The notes under the pieces are model-generated. The model saw only the letters and a program-made list of their open reading frames with translations, ran no database searches and was not told the DNA's origin. Both the position numbers and the translations under genes were made by a program. From SAR116 cluster bacterium AG-390-L20 (GTDB taxonomy: Bacteria; Pseudomonadota; Alphaproteobacteria; Puniceispirillales; Marisalimonadaceae), in NCBI GenBank assembly GCA_003278095.1, contig QCHB01000011.1, forward strand, positions 1 to 64,000: 64,000 bases of DNA, written 5' to 3'. This document shows positions 9,490 through 19,518 of the stretch, in pieces; within the stretch, counting starts at the first letter, position 1; every line of letters begins with the position of its first letter.

Positions 9490-9972
9490 ATGTTTTTCAT
9501 AAAGAAAATTTTTGTTTTTTTACTTATTATAATTACTTTTGGTTGTGCTTCCTACAATATTAATAAAACCAACTTTAATAATTTAAGGACTGTATCTATT
9601 GAGACGCCAAGTGATAAATATAATGTCATTTTCAAAGAGTATTTGAAGAGAAGATACAATAATAAAAAAAACCTTAAACCTAGCTTTACTTTAAAGGCTA
9701 ATATTTCTTTTAATTCTAATGAAACAATGTCAGTAAGTGGTTTAGCGGTACTTAATTCAACAAATGCTATCGTGAAGTACTCACTAAAAGATAATAACTC
9801 AAATACTTTGATAAAATCTGGCTCAATTAAAACTTTTCCTGCATTAAGTTCCTCATCAAATTCACTCTATAGCAATGAAGAAAGTATAAAACATATTAAG
9901 GAAAGATTAAGCCAAAGTTCAGCCAATAAACTTTATTTATTAATTGAAGTAATACTAAGAAAATTAGATTGA
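9490..9972 (+). CDS. lptE: LptE-like LPS-assembly lipoprotein
   Basis: A 160-residue lipoprotein with signal MFFIKKIFVFLLIIITFGC and lipidated Cys at 19. LptE plugs the LptD barrel that inserts lipopolysaccharide into the outer membrane. Sequence conservation in this family is poor, so the call rests mainly on the lipoprotein signal, size, mixed alpha/beta pattern and position between leuS and holA, where lptE is found across Proteobacteria. Its TGA overlaps the holA start. Confidence 0.75.
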   Translation: MFFIKKIFVFLLIIITFGCASYNINKTNFNNLRTVSIETPSDKYNVIFKEYLKRRYNNKKNLKPSFTLKANISFNSNETMSVSGLAVLNSTNAIVKYSLKDNNSNTLIKSGSIKTFPALSSSSNSLYSNEESIKHIKERLSQSSANKLYLLIEVILRKLD

Positions 9973-11012
9973 AAATTAAATCTGAAAATTTTGAAGATTA
10001 TATAAAAAATAATTACAAAAAAAATAAAATAATTTTTTTATATGGATCAAATTTTGGTTTAGTCGAATTATTATACAACAAATCTATTAAATTATTAAAT
10101 ATTAATATAGCTGATCCTTTTAATGTTTCTAAAATTAATGGAGATCAGTTTAAAGAAAATCCGTTTATTTTAATAAATAACATTAACACATTAAGTATGT
10201 TTTCTGAAAAGAAATTTATATTATTAGATTTATTGCACGTAACGATTAACAAAAATATTGAAAGTATTATTTTAGATACTGTCGTTAAGGAAGATTTAAA
10301 TTATATACTTATTATAAAAGCAGGTAATATAGGTTCTCAAAATAAACTGGTAAAGCATTTTGAAAAATTAACCACTAGTATTATAACAGCGTGTTATGAA
10401 GAAAACAGTGGTAAAATTAAAAGTGAGATAAGAAATTTGTTTTTGAAACATAAAGTTTCTTTTTCTGATGATTTTATAATATATTTAAGTTCTAAATTTG
10501 GCTCAGACTCATTATCTAATAAAATGGAGATTGAAAAGTTAGATAGTTTTCTATCAAATAATAATAATGTATCTGAAAACTCTCTTACTAAATTTATTAC
10601 AAGTAGTGAGGATATAAATTTAACTCAAATCGTAAAAACATGTTTAAATGGAAAGACTGAAGTCTCATTATTTTATCTAGACAAAATTTATGAGAAATCA
10701 AATAGTAATATTATACTTATTAGGATGTTTGGTAAACATTTCAAAACTATTGAGAAGATTCTTTTATTAAGTCAACATGAAAATAACTTTTCAAATACTA
10801 TAGACAATATAAAGCCGCCTATTTTTTTTAAAGACAAGTCCTTTTTTATTTATCAATGCAAATTGTGGTCATACAAAAATATTAGCTTAATTCAAAAACG
10901 ACTAATCGATCTTGAATTAAAAACAAAGTCAGGTTTATATCCCGAAAAAACTCTGCTATCTCAATTTATATTATCAGTCTCTGTGTTAGCAAGAAATAAA
11001 GCTAGGACTTAA
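9969..11012 (+). CDS. holA: DNA polymerase III delta subunit
   Basis: A 347-residue clamp-loader delta subunit that opens the beta sliding clamp. The N-terminus shows the expected Walker-like but non-hydrolysing start (KIIFLYGSNFGLVE), followed by the MFSEKKFILLD segment and a C-terminal helical collar domain. Overall conservation is weak, as usual for HolA, but length and the lptE neighbour fit. The start is TTG, sharing bases with the lptE stop (TTGA at 9969-9972). The last 11 bp overlap the convergent parB. Confidence 0.88.
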   Translation: MKIKSENFEDYIKNNYKKNKIIFLYGSNFGLVELLYNKSIKLLNINIADPFNVSKINGDQFKENPFILINNINTLSMFSEKKFILLDLLHVTINKNIESIILDTVVKEDLNYILIIKAGNIGSQNKLVKHFEKLTTSIITACYEENSGKIKSEIRNLFLKHKVSFSDDFIIYLSSKFGSDSLSNKMEIEKLDSFLSNNNNVSENSLTKFITSSEDINLTQIVKTCLNGKTEVSLFYLDKIYEKSNSNIILIRMFGKHFKTIEKILLLSQHENNFSNTIDNIKPPIFFKDKSFFIYQCKLWSYKNISLIQKRLIDLELKTKSGLYPEKTLLSQFILSVSVLARNKART

Positions 11013-11880
11013 TTTTTTTTAATACATAATTAAATTCAGATAGGCTATTACATTCTAATTTTATATTTCCTTTTTCTTTTATGTTATCAAAATTTATCTT
11101 CACTTTAATACCAGTAATTTCTAAAACCTCCTTTTCTAATTCTAAAATGTCTAGATTGTTATTTTTAGATAAAGGTAATTTTTTATTTTGCTTCTTTACC
11201 AGTGTCTCAACTTGTCGTGATGATAAATTATTTTTATAAATTAATTCAAGCAAGTTATCAGTATAGTTATGTCCAATAAGAGGTCTTATTTGACCAACAG
11301 TTAACTTTTCCTGTATTAGAAATTCTTTGGCTAAATCTGATAACGCCTGTAGCCTTAAAATATTAGCAATGTAAGGACGCGATTTACCTACAGCTTTGGA
11401 AATTTCTTCTTGTGTATAGTTATGCTTTTCTATTAAAGATTGGTAACCTTCAGCCTCCTCTATTGGATTTAACTCCGATCTTTGAATGTTTTCTACTAGA
11501 GAAAATTCTGCAATTCTTTCTTTGTCTATATCATCTCTTATAATTGAAGGTATTTCATGAATTTTGGCTAACTGACAAGCTCTCCATCTTCTTTCTCCAG
11601 CTATAAGATGAAAATGCTTTCTTTTGTCGTCCCTAGTTTTTAAAATTATAGGCTGAATGACGCCCTGATTTTTAATTGATTTTGATAAAGATTCTAGTTC
11701 CTTTTTGTCAAATATTTTTCTTGGTTGCCATGGCCCAGGTTGTATAAACTCTATAGGAACCATTTTATATTCTTCAATAACATTTTCAGATAAAATTGAT
11801 TTTTTTTCAAATTCACTGCCAAGTAAACTTGAGAGACCGCTTCCTAATCCACTATTTTTAGTAATTTTATTTTTTTTCAT
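11002..11880 (-). CDS. parB: Chromosome-partitioning protein ParB
   Basis: A 292-residue ParB/Spo0J. The N-terminal GLGSGLSSLLG (11-21) is the ParA-stimulating peptide, the GERRWRACQLA box (95-105) forms the CTPase/nuclease-like fold, and the central SKAVGKSRPYIANILRL helix-turn-helix recognises parS. A C-terminal dimerisation domain follows. It binds the two perfect parS palindromes at 13245 and 16501 by inference. The start overlaps the end of parA by 14 bp, so translation is coupled. The 3' end overlaps holA on the other strand. Confidence 0.97.
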   Translation of the reverse strand: MKKNKITKNSGLGSGLSSLLGSEFEKKSILSENVIEEYKMVPIEFIQPGPWQPRKIFDKKELESLSKSIKNQGVIQPIILKTRDDKRKHFHLIAGERRWRACQLAKIHEIPSIIRDDIDKERIAEFSLVENIQRSELNPIEEAEGYQSLIEKHNYTQEEISKAVGKSRPYIANILRLQALSDLAKEFLIQEKLTVGQIRPLIGHNYTDNLLELIYKNNLSSRQVETLVKKQNKKLPLSKNNNLDILELEKEVLEITGIKVKINFDNIKEKGNIKLECNSLSEFNYVLKKIKS

Positions 11881-12661
11881 TATAATTAGTCTCTTGATTT
11901 ATAATTTCACCCGCGAGAGATGCATAAGCTTGTGATCCAGGGCAAGATATATCATACATCAAAACTGGTTGACCATAACTTGGAGCTTCAGAAACTCTAA
12001 CATTTCTTGGAATAAGAGTTTTAAAAACCTTGTCATTAAAATGATTTTTAACATCATTTGATACCATTTCACAAATCTTGTTCCTTTTATCATACATAGT
12101 CAATAATATACCTTTTAATTCAATACCTTTGTTAAAATTACCTTTAACAGATTCTAATGTCTTGATAAGCTGTGACAGTCCTTCTAATGCATAATATTCT
12201 GTTTGTAACGGAATTATAAGACTTCTCGCAGCGCATAATGCATTTAATGTAAGCAACCCTAATGATGGTGGACAGTCTATAAAGACATAATCATAGCTGC
12301 TTTTTATCTCATTTAATGAACTCTCAACTTTATACTCTCTTTCTGGTACATCAACTAATTCTTGTTCAAGAACAGATAAATTTGGCGATGTAGGAATTAT
12401 ATCAAGCTTAGGGATCATAGTAGATTTTATTGCTCTATTGATATTTATTTTTCCACAGATTATAGAGTATAAATCCTTATCTCTTTCGTTATGTTTAACG
12501 CCAAGCCCTGTACTAGCATTACCTTGTGGATCAGAATCAATAATTAATGTTTTCTTATCACAAGCTGCCATGGCAGTAGCTAAATTGACAACAGTGGTTG
12601 TTTTGCCTACACCACCCTTTTGGTTGGCAACTGCAATAATTTGATTAAGCTTATTATTCAT
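11867..12661 (-). CDS. parA: Chromosome-partitioning ATPase ParA
   Basis: A 264-residue Walker-type ParA (Soj) ATPase. The deviant P-loop QKGGVGKTT lies at 14-22, switch I SDPQGNAS follows near 43-50, and the switch II / Walker B type FIDCPPSLGLLT is near 128-139. ParA dimers on the nucleoid guide ParB-parS complexes and so move the replicated origin to the cell pole or opposite half. It overlaps rsmG by 8 bp upstream and parB by 14 bp downstream, within the hemE-to-parB run. Confidence 0.98.
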   Translation of the reverse strand: MNNKLNQIIAVANQKGGVGKTTTVVNLATAMAACDKKTLIIDSDPQGNASTGLGVKHNERDKDLYSIICGKININRAIKSTMIPKLDIIPTSPNLSVLEQELVDVPEREYKVESSLNEIKSSYDYVFIDCPPSLGLLTLNALCAARSLIIPLQTEYYALEGLSQLIKTLESVKGNFNKGIELKGILLTMYDKRNKICEMVSNDVKNHFNDKVFKTLIPRNVRVSEAPSYGQPVLMYDISCPGSQAYASLAGEIINQETNYNEKK

Positions 12662-13301
12662 TCTTAGTGTTTAACATATTTCTTTTATTAATGTATAAAA
12701 TTTTACCAAATTTATCTGTAATTGATTGGTATTCTTCAATAAAAAAATCTTGCTTTTGAATTAATTTTGAAATTTCTTGCCTATATGATTTACCTTTTAA
12801 AAACAACATCTTAGGAAATTTTTTTTTAGTTGAAGATTTGTTTACGAAGGCTTCTGCATAATCTATCAAATTATTTAATGGGGCTAAAGCTCTGGCAGTA
12901 ATAAGTTCAGCATCAAAGTATTCTAGATTTTCAATTCTACTGTTATGAACTTTAACATGTGTTTCAGTGAGCATGCTAACCTCACGTAAAAAAGTACATT
13001 TTTTTGAGTCTGATTCAACTAGATGAATTTTTTTGTGACCCATCATCGCTAATATCAAGCCAGGAAAGCCTGCTCCGGATCCAAAATCAATTATATTTCC
13101 TTTAAACTCTCTTGTAATGCTATACAATTGTGCCGAATCTAAAAAATGTCTTTCCCAGATATTCTCAATAGTATTTTTACTAATTAGATTAATAGAATTT
13201 TGCCATTTGATTAGTGTTTTGTGAAAAATAGAAAATTTTTCGTATGTTTCACGTGAAACATTTTGAAACGAACAAAATTCTTTATAGGAATCAATCTTCA
13301 T
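12654..13301 (-). CDS. rsmG: 16S rRNA (guanine-N7) methyltransferase
   Basis: A 215-residue methyltransferase (GidB) that makes m7G527 in 16S rRNA. The SAM-binding loop [10 protein letters not shown] is at 73-82, with [15 protein letters not shown] after it and the RALAPL motif later. The N-terminal [10 protein letters not shown] is encoded across a perfect parS site (13245-13260), a placement seen in many bacteria whose RsmG carries VSRET. It overlaps mnmG upstream and parA downstream. Confidence 0.97.
   Translation of the reverse strand: MKIDSYKEFCSFQNVSRETYEKFSIFHKTLIKWQNSINLISKNTIENIWERHFLDSAQLYSITREFKGNIIDFGSGAGFPGLILAMMGHKKIHLVESDSKKCTFLREVSMLTETHVKVHNSRIENLEYFDAELITARALAPLNNLIDYAEAFVNKSSTKKKFPKMLFLKGKSYRQEISKLIQKQDFFIEEYQSITDKFGKILYINKRNMLNTKNE
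13245..13260. promoter_or_regulatory. parS: parS centromere site 1
   Basis: TGTTTCACGTGAAACA is a perfect 16-bp palindrome identical to the widely conserved bacterial parS consensus bound by ParB. It lies inside the 5' part of rsmG, 0.6 kb from parA and about 6 kb from the proposed origin. Confidence 0.97.
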
Positions 13302-15165
13302 TAACAGTTTTTAATGTGCTTATTTTTTTTATATGCCTAAGAAGTAATAGGGTTGCAGTAGGAGTAAATCCCGGTAAATTTGATACTTGGGAAATGGAAG
13401 TTGGTTTTACATTGTTTAAAATATCTTTTGTTTCGTTGGACAACCCTTTGATTTGATTAAAATCAAAATTTGTTGGGATTTTTATCTTAGTTTCCTTTTT
13501 ATATGCTTTAATATCTTCTAATTGTCTTTTCAAATAAACATTATATCTGGAATCTGTTTCTAACTGTGCATGCAAGTGCATTGGAATTTTTTTAAGCTTT
13601 GGCCAAATATAAAATAAATCTTTAATCAAAAAACTCCCTGACGACAAAATTTCTTTAGGTGATCTAGGTTTACCGGTTCTAGTAAATGGTAAGTTATATT
13701 TTTTTAATTCACTGGGTTTAGAAATTAAACCGTCCATCATTTTATTTGCTTTATCAAGATCTTCCTTTTTTTTAAGCCAAGATTTTTCTCTTTCAAAGTT
13801 AACAACCCCAAATTTAATCCCTTTATCTGTTAAACGTTGGTCAGCATTATCAGAGCGTAGAAGTAACCTATATTCAGCTCTGGAAGTGAACATTCTATAG
13901 GGCTCTGGCGCCCCTCTTGTAATTAAATCATCAATCATTACACCAATATATGCTTCAGATCTATCTAAGAAAAACCATTTAGGATTATTGCTCAAGTTAA
14001 TTGATGCATTTATTCCTGCTATTAAACCTTGAGCCGCCGCCTCTTCATAACCAGTGGTTCCATTTATCTGGCCAGCAAAAAATAAGCCTTTGATTGATTT
14101 TACTTCCAATGTGCTTTTTAGAGCTCTAGGGTCCATGTAATCGTACTCAATTGCATAACCATATTGTTCAATAATTGCATTCTCTAAGCCTTTTATCGTT
14201 TTTAAAAATTTTTTTTGAACATTTTTGGGCAGACTTGTCGAAATACCATTTGGATAAACTAAAGGACTGTCTAAACCTTCTGGCTCAAGAAAAATTTGAT
14301 GCGAGTTTTTTTCATTGAATCTGTGAACTTTATCTTCAATACTTGGACAATATCTTGGGCCTGAACCCTGAATTGAGCCTGAAAAAACTGGGGACAAGTT
14401 AATGTTTTTAGAAATTATATCGTGCGTGGCGACATTAGTTCTTGTTATGCCACATTCAATTTGTTGAACATTTATTTTATTATTCATGTATGAAAAAGGT
14501 ATTGGAACAGGGTCTGCAGATTGCATTTCTACTTTTTCCCAATTAATAGAATCTTTTTTTATTCTAGGGGGAGTACCAGTTTTCAATCTTCCAATAGGTA
14601 GTTTTAACTGTCTAATTTTTTTTGATAAAATATCAGATGATCTGTCACCAATTCTGCCGGCAGCAATTCTTTCATTGCCTATATGAATTATTCCGCCTAA
14701 AAAAGTTCCTGTAGTTAAAACAACAGACTTGGCCTTATAAACTGTATCATCCTCTAAAATAACTCCATTAATTTTACCATCTTCAACTTTTATGTCTTTT
14801 ATAATACCTTCTATAATAGATAAATTCACTTGAGAGTCTAAAAGTTGTTTTACAGAGGCTTTATAAAGCTTTCTATCAGCCTGAGATCTTGGACCATGAA
14901 CCGCAGGGCCTCTCGAACGATTTAACATTCTAAACTGTATTCCGGACAAATCTATCGCTTTTGCCATAAGCCCGTCTAGAGCGTCTATTTCACGGACTAA
15001 ATGGCCTTTTCCTAACCCACCTATTGCTGGATTACACGACATTTCTCCAATTTTTTTTATGTCCATAGTAATAAGCGCTGTATTTGCACCCATTCGAGAT
15101 GAAGAAGATGCAGCTTCTATGCCTGCATGACCTCCACCAATAACTATTACATCGAAAAACTTCAT
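13291..15165 (-). CDS. mnmG: tRNA U34 carboxymethylaminomethyl-modifying enzyme, FAD subunit
   Basis: A 624-residue MnmG (GidA). With MnmE it installs the cmnm5 group on the wobble uridine of several tRNAs, using FAD and methylene-tetrahydrofolate. The dinucleotide loop [10 protein letters not shown] is at 9-18, the conserved [15 protein letters not shown] follows near 43-57, and [11 protein letters not shown] and [13 protein letters not shown] appear in order. Length is normal. It lies 13 bp downstream of its partner mnmE in the same transcript and overlaps rsmG by 11 bp. Confidence 0.98.
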   Translation of the reverse strand: MKFFDVIVIGGGHAGIEAASSSSRMGANTALITMDIKKIGEMSCNPAIGGLGKGHLVREIDALDGLMAKAIDLSGIQFRMLNRSRGPAVHGPRSQADRKLYKASVKQLLDSQVNLSIIEGIIKDIKVEDGKINGVILEDDTVYKAKSVVLTTGTFLGGIIHIGNERIAAGRIGDRSSDILSKKIRQLKLPIGRLKTGTPPRIKKDSINWEKVEMQSADPVPIPFSYMNNKINVQQIECGITRTNVATHDIISKNINLSPVFSGSIQGSGPRYCPSIEDKVHRFNEKNSHQIFLEPEGLDSPLVYPNGISTSLPKNVQKKFLKTIKGLENAIIEQYGYAIEYDYMDPRALKSTLEVKSIKGLFFAGQINGTTGYEEAAAQGLIAGINASINLSNNPKWFFLDRSEAYIGVMIDDLITRGAPEPYRMFTSRAEYRLLLRSDNADQRLTDKGIKFGVVNFEREKSWLKKKEDLDKANKMMDGLISKPSELKKYNLPFTRTGKPRSPKEILSSGSFLIKDLFYIWPKLKKIPMHLHAQLETDSRYNVYLKRQLEDIKAYKKETKIKIPTNFDFNQIKGLSNETKDILNNVKPTSISQVSNLPGFTPTATLLLLRHIKKISTLKTVNED

Positions 15166-15178
15166 AACTTTCCTAAAT

Positions 15179-16477
15179 TTATTTTCCTATACAGAAATTA
15201 TTGAATATATCGTCTAAAATCTCTTCAACGTCAATCATATTAGTTATTTTTCCAATTTCTGTAGCAGCAATTCTCAAATCTTCTGCAACCAGCTCTGGAT
15301 TTTGAGTCAAGTTTATAATTGAAATTTGTTTAAGGGCAGTAACAGCTCTTTTTACACCCTGAACATGCCTTTTTCTAGTTAATAATACGTTTTCTTTGGG
15401 GGCTAATATTTTTAAATAATCTACAATAATTTTTATTAATTCTTTTATTCCTGTCTGTTTTTTAACAGAAATTGAAGGCCAATCATCTTTGTGATGTTTG
15501 TTTAAATCTGATTTTGTATGAACTAATATTTTTTTTGCTCCAGACTTCACTTCTGGAATAGAAAAATCTCCACAATCAGATAAAATTAGTATTATATCAG
15601 ATGCTTCAGCTTTCTTTAATGCTCTATTAATACCAATTTTCTCAATATTTGAGCTTGTTTTTCTTAACCCTGCAGTATCATTTAATATAACCGGAAAACC
15701 CTCAAAATCTAGCAACACTTCTAAAACATCTCTTGTAGTTCCCGCCTCTTCTGTTACTATAGCTATTTTTTTATTTGATAGATAATTGATTAAGGAGCTT
15801 TTACCAACGTTGGGCTTACCTACAATAGTAATTGTAAAACCATTTCTAATTCTTTCACCATAATTGCTGGACTTGATAGAGTTTTTCATTTCTTTAAGTA
15901 AACATGACAGCTTCTTTTTGAATATAGCTTCAATTTCTTGAGGAAGTTCTTCATCTGAAAAATCAATCAGCGCTTCAAGTTTCGCAATTAAGAATATGAC
16001 TTCGTTTCTCCACTGTTTTAATTTCTCAAATAAGGCACCCTCGTAATGTGAAATAGATAATTTAAACTGACTTTCTGTTTCGGCATTTATTAGATCATTT
16101 ATTCCTTCTGCTTGTGTTAAATCAATCTTACCGTTTAAAAAAGCTCTCTTTGTAAACTCACCTCTATCTGCAATCCTAAAACTACTTATGCTTGATAAAC
16201 AGTCATATATTTTTTTTTCAACAACAAGACTCCCATGCGTATGTATTTCAAAAATATCTTCTCCTGTTACCGATGATGGTCCTGGAAAAAAAATTACTAC
16301 CGCGTCATCAATAATATTATTATTTAAGTCATATAACCTTCGTAATGAGGCCACTCTTGGCTTTGGAGATTTAAATGAAAATATTTCTGGTATTTCCGAA
16401 GAAGCCTCTCCAGAAACTCTTATTATTTTAACTGCACTTTTTTGGGCATTAGTAGCAGAGGAAAAGATAGTATCCAA
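15179..16477 (-). CDS. mnmE: tRNA-modification GTPase MnmE
   Basis: A 432-residue GTPase (TrmE), partner of MnmG. The N-terminal folate-binding domain contains [20 protein letters not shown]. The embedded G domain has G1 GKPNVGKSS at 220-228, a G3-type DTAGLR and G4 type TKSD. The C-terminus ends in CIGK, the conserved catalytic-type cysteine motif of the family. The gap upstream to rho contains a parS site. Confidence 0.98.
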   Translation of the reverse strand: MDTIFSSATNAQKSAVKIIRVSGEASSEIPEIFSFKSPKPRVASLRRLYDLNNNIIDDAVVIFFPGPSSVTGEDIFEIHTHGSLVVEKKIYDCLSSISSFRIADRGEFTKRAFLNGKIDLTQAEGINDLINAETESQFKLSISHYEGALFEKLKQWRNEVIFLIAKLEALIDFSDEELPQEIEAIFKKKLSCLLKEMKNSIKSSNYGERIRNGFTITIVGKPNVGKSSLINYLSNKKIAIVTEEAGTTRDVLEVLLDFEGFPVILNDTAGLRKTSSNIEKIGINRALKKAEASDIILILSDCGDFSIPEVKSGAKKILVHTKSDLNKHHKDDWPSISVKKQTGIKELIKIIVDYLKILAPKENVLLTRKRHVQGVKRAVTALKQISIINLTQNPELVAEDLRIAATEIGKITNMIDVEEILDDIFNNFCIGK

Positions 16478-16500
16478 TTTATATAAACTTTATTTCAGTC

Positions 16501-16516
16501 TGTTTCACGTGAAACA
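16501..16516. promoter_or_regulatory. parS: parS centromere site 2
   Basis: A second perfect TGTTTCACGTGAAACA palindrome, identical to site 1. It lies in the 41-bp gap between the mnmE start and the rho stop, 2.8 kb from the proposed origin. Confidence 0.97.
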
Positions 16517-16518
16517 TT

Positions 16519-17778
16519 CTATTTATTCATTGCTCGAAAAAAATCTTCATTGGATTTACTCTGCTTTAATTTGTCAGACAAAAAATCCATTGCTTCCACT
16601 GGTCCCATTTGCATCAAGATTCTTCTTAACACCCACATTCTAGACAAGGTGTCTTTTTGAACAAGCAACTCCTCTTTCCTAGTGCCAGACTTAGTTACAT
16701 CAATTGCAGGGAAAGTCCGTTTGTCTGAAAGTTTTCTATCTAGGATAACTTCACTATTTCCTGTTCCTTTGAATTCTTCAAAGATAACTTCATCCATTCT
16801 AGAGCCTGTTTCAACTAATGCTGTCGCAATAATTGTAAGTGATCCTCCGTCTTCAATGTTCCTAGCGGCACCAAAAAATCGTTTAGGCCTTTGGAGTGCG
16901 TTCGCATCGACTCCTCCTGTTAAGACTTTACCACTTGAAGGAATAACTGTGTTATAGGCCCTAGCTAGTCTTGTGATTGAGTCTAGCAGAATCACTACAT
17001 CACGTTTATGTTCAACTAATCTTTTCGCTTTTTCAATAACCATATCTGTTACTTGAACATGTCTTGACGCTGGTTCATCAAATGTTGAACTGATAACTTC
17101 ACCATTGACTGACCTTTGCATATCAGTCACTTCTTCTGGTCTTTCATCAATTAATAATACAATTAGATAAATTTCTGGATGATTCTTTGATATTGCTTGC
17201 GCTACTGACTGAAGCATCATTGTTTTTCCCGTTCTAGGTGGTGCAACAATGAGACCTCGTTGACCTTTTCCCATAGGGGCAACCATCTCAACGACCCTAG
17301 TTGTTATATCCTTATTATTTGGATCAAACTCAGTTTCAAAATTTATTTTTTGTTGAGGATAAAGGGGCGTTAAGTTGTCAAAATTAATTCGATGCCTTAC
17401 TGATTCTGGTAATTCAAAATTTATAGTTTCAACTTTCAACAAAGCAAAATATCTTTCTCCATCCTTAGGAGCCCTAATTTGACCTTCAACAGTATCTCCA
17501 GTTCTTAATCCAAACTTTCTAACTTGGCTTGGAGAAATGTAAATATCATCAGGTCCAGCTAAATAATTAGATTCTGGTGATCTTAAAAAACCAAATCCGT
17601 CTGATAAAACCTCTAATACACCATCACCATAAATTCCAATATCATTCGAGGCTAACTTTTTCAAACAAGCAAACATCATATCTTGTTTTCTTAAAGTACT
17701 GGCGTTTTCAATATCTAGACTTTCTGCATAAATTAACAAGTCAGAAGGGTTTTTAGCTTTTAAATCTTTTAAGTGCAT
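16519..17778 (-). CDS. rho: Transcription termination factor Rho
   Basis: A 419-residue hexameric RNA helicase. The N-terminal helical domain is followed by the RNA-binding cold-shock-like fold ([15 protein letters not shown], 53-67), then the P-loop [11 protein letters not shown] at 179-189, the Walker B region [17 protein letters not shown] and the Q-loop/R-loop segment ending [17 protein letters not shown]. It releases untranslated transcripts. It could matter here because convergent genes in the window leave little room for intrinsic terminators. Located between hemJ and mnmE, a conserved alphaproteobacterial order. Confidence 0.98.
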   Translation of the reverse strand: MHLKDLKAKNPSDLLIYAESLDIENASTLRKQDMMFACLKKLASNDIGIYGDGVLEVLSDGFGFLRSPESNYLAGPDDIYISPSQVRKFGLRTGDTVEGQIRAPKDGERYFALLKVETINFELPESVRHRINFDNLTPLYPQQKINFETEFDPNNKDITTRVVEMVAPMGKGQRGLIVAPPRTGKTMMLQSVAQAISKNHPEIYLIVLLIDERPEEVTDMQRSVNGEVISSTFDEPASRHVQVTDMVIEKAKRLVEHKRDVVILLDSITRLARAYNTVIPSSGKVLTGGVDANALQRPKRFFGAARNIEDGGSLTIIATALVETGSRMDEVIFEEFKGTGNSEVILDRKLSDKRTFPAIDVTKSGTRKEELLVQKDTLSRMWVLRRILMQMGPVEAMDFLSDKLKQSKSNEDFFRAMNK

Positions 17779-17800
17779 TTAATTCTCATAAGGGGGGTTG

Positions 17801-18241
17801 CTAAGTGCTTTGAAGATCAGGCCTTACTATAACAAGTAGGATTATTACAATCATTAATATAGTTGGTATTTCGTTAATTATTCTAAAAAACTTAGTACTC
17901 TTATTTCTATACCCTTTTTTGAAATCTTTGTAAACAATAGATAAATATATATGAAATAAAGAAAGAGTTAAAACTAATATTAACTTTAATATAAAGTAAT
18001 TTTCAAATAAAAGATAATCATTTTCATAGATTAAGATAAAACCGAAGGCGTAAGTGGCTATTAAAGATGGTTTCATAATATATTTTAAGAGACGGTGTTC
18101 CATAAGAAGAAAAGTAGTGTCTATATCACTCAAATATTCTTTATCATTGTGATATACATAAAGCCTAGGTAAATATAATAGGCCAACCATCCAAGATATA
18201 ACAGCTACAAGGTGTAAAGATTTTATAATATCATAATACAA
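17801..18241 (-). CDS. hemJ: Protoporphyrinogen IX oxidase, HemJ type
   Basis: A 146-residue four-helix membrane protein that oxidises protoporphyrinogen IX, the penultimate step of haem synthesis. Diagnostic features are SLHLVAVISWMVGLLYLPRLYVYH at 9-32 with its His, the MEHRLLKYIMKP loop near 47-58, and the final helix preceded by RIINEIPTILM. It is 8 bp downstream of hemE, which acts earlier in the same pathway, and 22 bp before rho. Confidence 0.93.
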   Translation of the reverse strand: MYYDIIKSLHLVAVISWMVGLLYLPRLYVYHNDKEYLSDIDTTFLLMEHRLLKYIMKPSLIATYAFGFILIYENDYLLFENYFILKLILVLTLSLFHIYLSIVYKDFKKGYRNKSTKFFRIINEIPTILMIVIILLVIVRPDLQST

Positions 18242-18249
18242 TTAATTTT

Positions 18250-19281
18250 TCATTTATAGTTTCTAACAATGTCAATAACTTTTCTAACATTTTTAATTTT
18301 ACAATCTGGAGTTAATCCATGACCAACACTAAAAATAAATCTATTATCTTTCATAGTATTCAAAATAGATAGAACAATATTCTCTAACTGACTACTATTA
18401 AATGGTATAAGTGAAGCTGGATCAAGATTTCCTTGAATAGCGATTGAAGAATTTAGATTTTTAATTGCCCAATTTAAATTAACAGTCCAGTCCAGAGCTA
18501 TACAATTAACATTGCTTTCATATGAGTAATCTATTAGAGAAGAGCCTGCTTTAAAAGGAAGGCCAATTATTGGTTTTGTAACATTTTTTGCTTTTAACAT
18601 ACTAATAATATTGGCTGTTGGGTCAATCGCACATTTTCTAAAAAAATTACTGGGTATCATATGAGACCAAGAATCAAATAACATTAATACGTCGGCTCCT
18701 GCATTTGCTTGCATTTCAAGTTTCTCAGCAACATAAATAGATAATATATCTATTAATTCCATGAACCATTTATTGGAATTCCAGAGAGCTTTTCTTGTAT
18801 TAATAAAATCTTTACTACTTTGACCTTCAATCATATAACAAGCTAGTGTCCACGGAGCACCAGCAAAACCAATTAAACTAGTAGATTGTGGTAGTTCTTT
18901 TCTCAAAATTGATATTGACGTCTTTAAGGGTTCAAGTTTTTGTGAAATATTGATATTTTTTAAGATTTTTGTATCACTAGGAACCATTGGTTTTAAAGTT
19001 GGTCCAACCCCTCTAATAAAGTTCAACTTTCTATTCATTGCCCAAGGAATCATTAGTATGTCTGAAAAAATAATGGCGGCGTTTAAATCATAATATTTTA
19101 GGGGCAATTTTGTGCTTTCAATAATTAATTTCGTATTCAAACAAAAGTCTATAAAGTTATCTGATTTTTTTCTTATTTCAAAATATTCTGGAATATGTCT
19201 ACCTGCTTGTCTTAAAAACCAGATTGGTATGCTAGAATCTTCATTTCTAAAAAACTTACTCAATGCATCATTCATAATCAT
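18250..19281 (-). CDS. hemE: Uroporphyrinogen decarboxylase
   Basis: A 343-residue enzyme that removes four carboxylates from uroporphyrinogen III to give coproporphyrinogen III. The substrate-binding WFLRQAGRHIPEY segment is at 22-34 (the family PVWxMRQAGRY motif), IIFSDILMIPWAM carries the catalytic Asp, and GFAGAPWTLACYMIEG and the late GHGLTPD are present. It starts at the edge of the proposed origin, as hemE does in Caulobacter and relatives, and leads the eight-gene run toward parB. A second in-frame ATG is two codons in. Confidence 0.97.
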   Translation of the reverse strand: MIMNDALSKFFRNEDSSIPIWFLRQAGRHIPEYFEIRKKSDNFIDFCLNTKLIIESTKLPLKYYDLNAAIIFSDILMIPWAMNRKLNFIRGVGPTLKPMVPSDTKILKNINISQKLEPLKTSISILRKELPQSTSLIGFAGAPWTLACYMIEGQSSKDFINTRKALWNSNKWFMELIDILSIYVAEKLEMQANAGADVLMLFDSWSHMIPSNFFRKCAIDPTANIISMLKAKNVTKPIIGLPFKAGSSLIDYSYESNVNCIALDWTVNLNWAIKNLNSSIAIQGNLDPASLIPFNSSQLENIVLSILNTMKDNRFIFSVGHGLTPDCKIKNVRKVIDIVRNYK

Positions 19282-19311
19282 TTTCTTTTTTTTTTAAAAA
19301 TAATTTAAATT

Positions 19312-19329
19312 TAATAGTAGTAGTAGTAG
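19312..19329 (+). repeat. TAA(TAG)5 tract, DnaA-trio-like
   Basis: Six consecutive trinucleotides TAA-TAG-TAG-TAG-TAG-TAG. The DnaA-trio element is a run of 3'-(G/A)AT-5' triplets next to a DnaA box and is bound by single-stranded DnaA filaments during unwinding. Read 3' to 5' leftward from the DnaA box at 19342-19350, this tract fits that consensus in all six triplets. The spacer of 12 bases contains a degenerate box-like TGTTGAAAG. Confidence 0.6.
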
Positions 19330-19340
19330 TGTTGAAAGTC

Positions 19341-19376
19341 TTGTTGATAATTTTTTGTTCAAGTAATTGTCAACAA
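19341..19376. repeat. Inverted pair of DnaA boxes
   Basis: TTGTTGATAATT (19341-19352) and AATTGTCAACAA (19365-19376) are inverted copies with one mismatch in 12, separated by 12 bases. Each arm contains a DnaA-box-like 9-mer (TTATCAACA on the - strand, TTGTCAACA on the + strand). The pair sits next to the TAG tract and is the likely core initiator-binding unit. Confidence 0.65.
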
Positions 19377-19518
19377 CTTTTTAATATATAACTAGTTTAT
19401 ATATAATGATATTTAGCTTTATTAACAATTTATAATTTTGTTTATTCAGATGTTGTTAAAGTAAGAATAAATGCATAGTTTATTTTTATAAAATAATTTA
19501 CTATCAGGTTAGGCTTTT

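Noticed and set aside
19312..19329. TAG tract as a simple microsatellite only
   Set aside because: Its position beside inverted DnaA boxes, and the orientation expected of a DnaA-trio, make the functional reading more likely, although chance slippage is not excluded.
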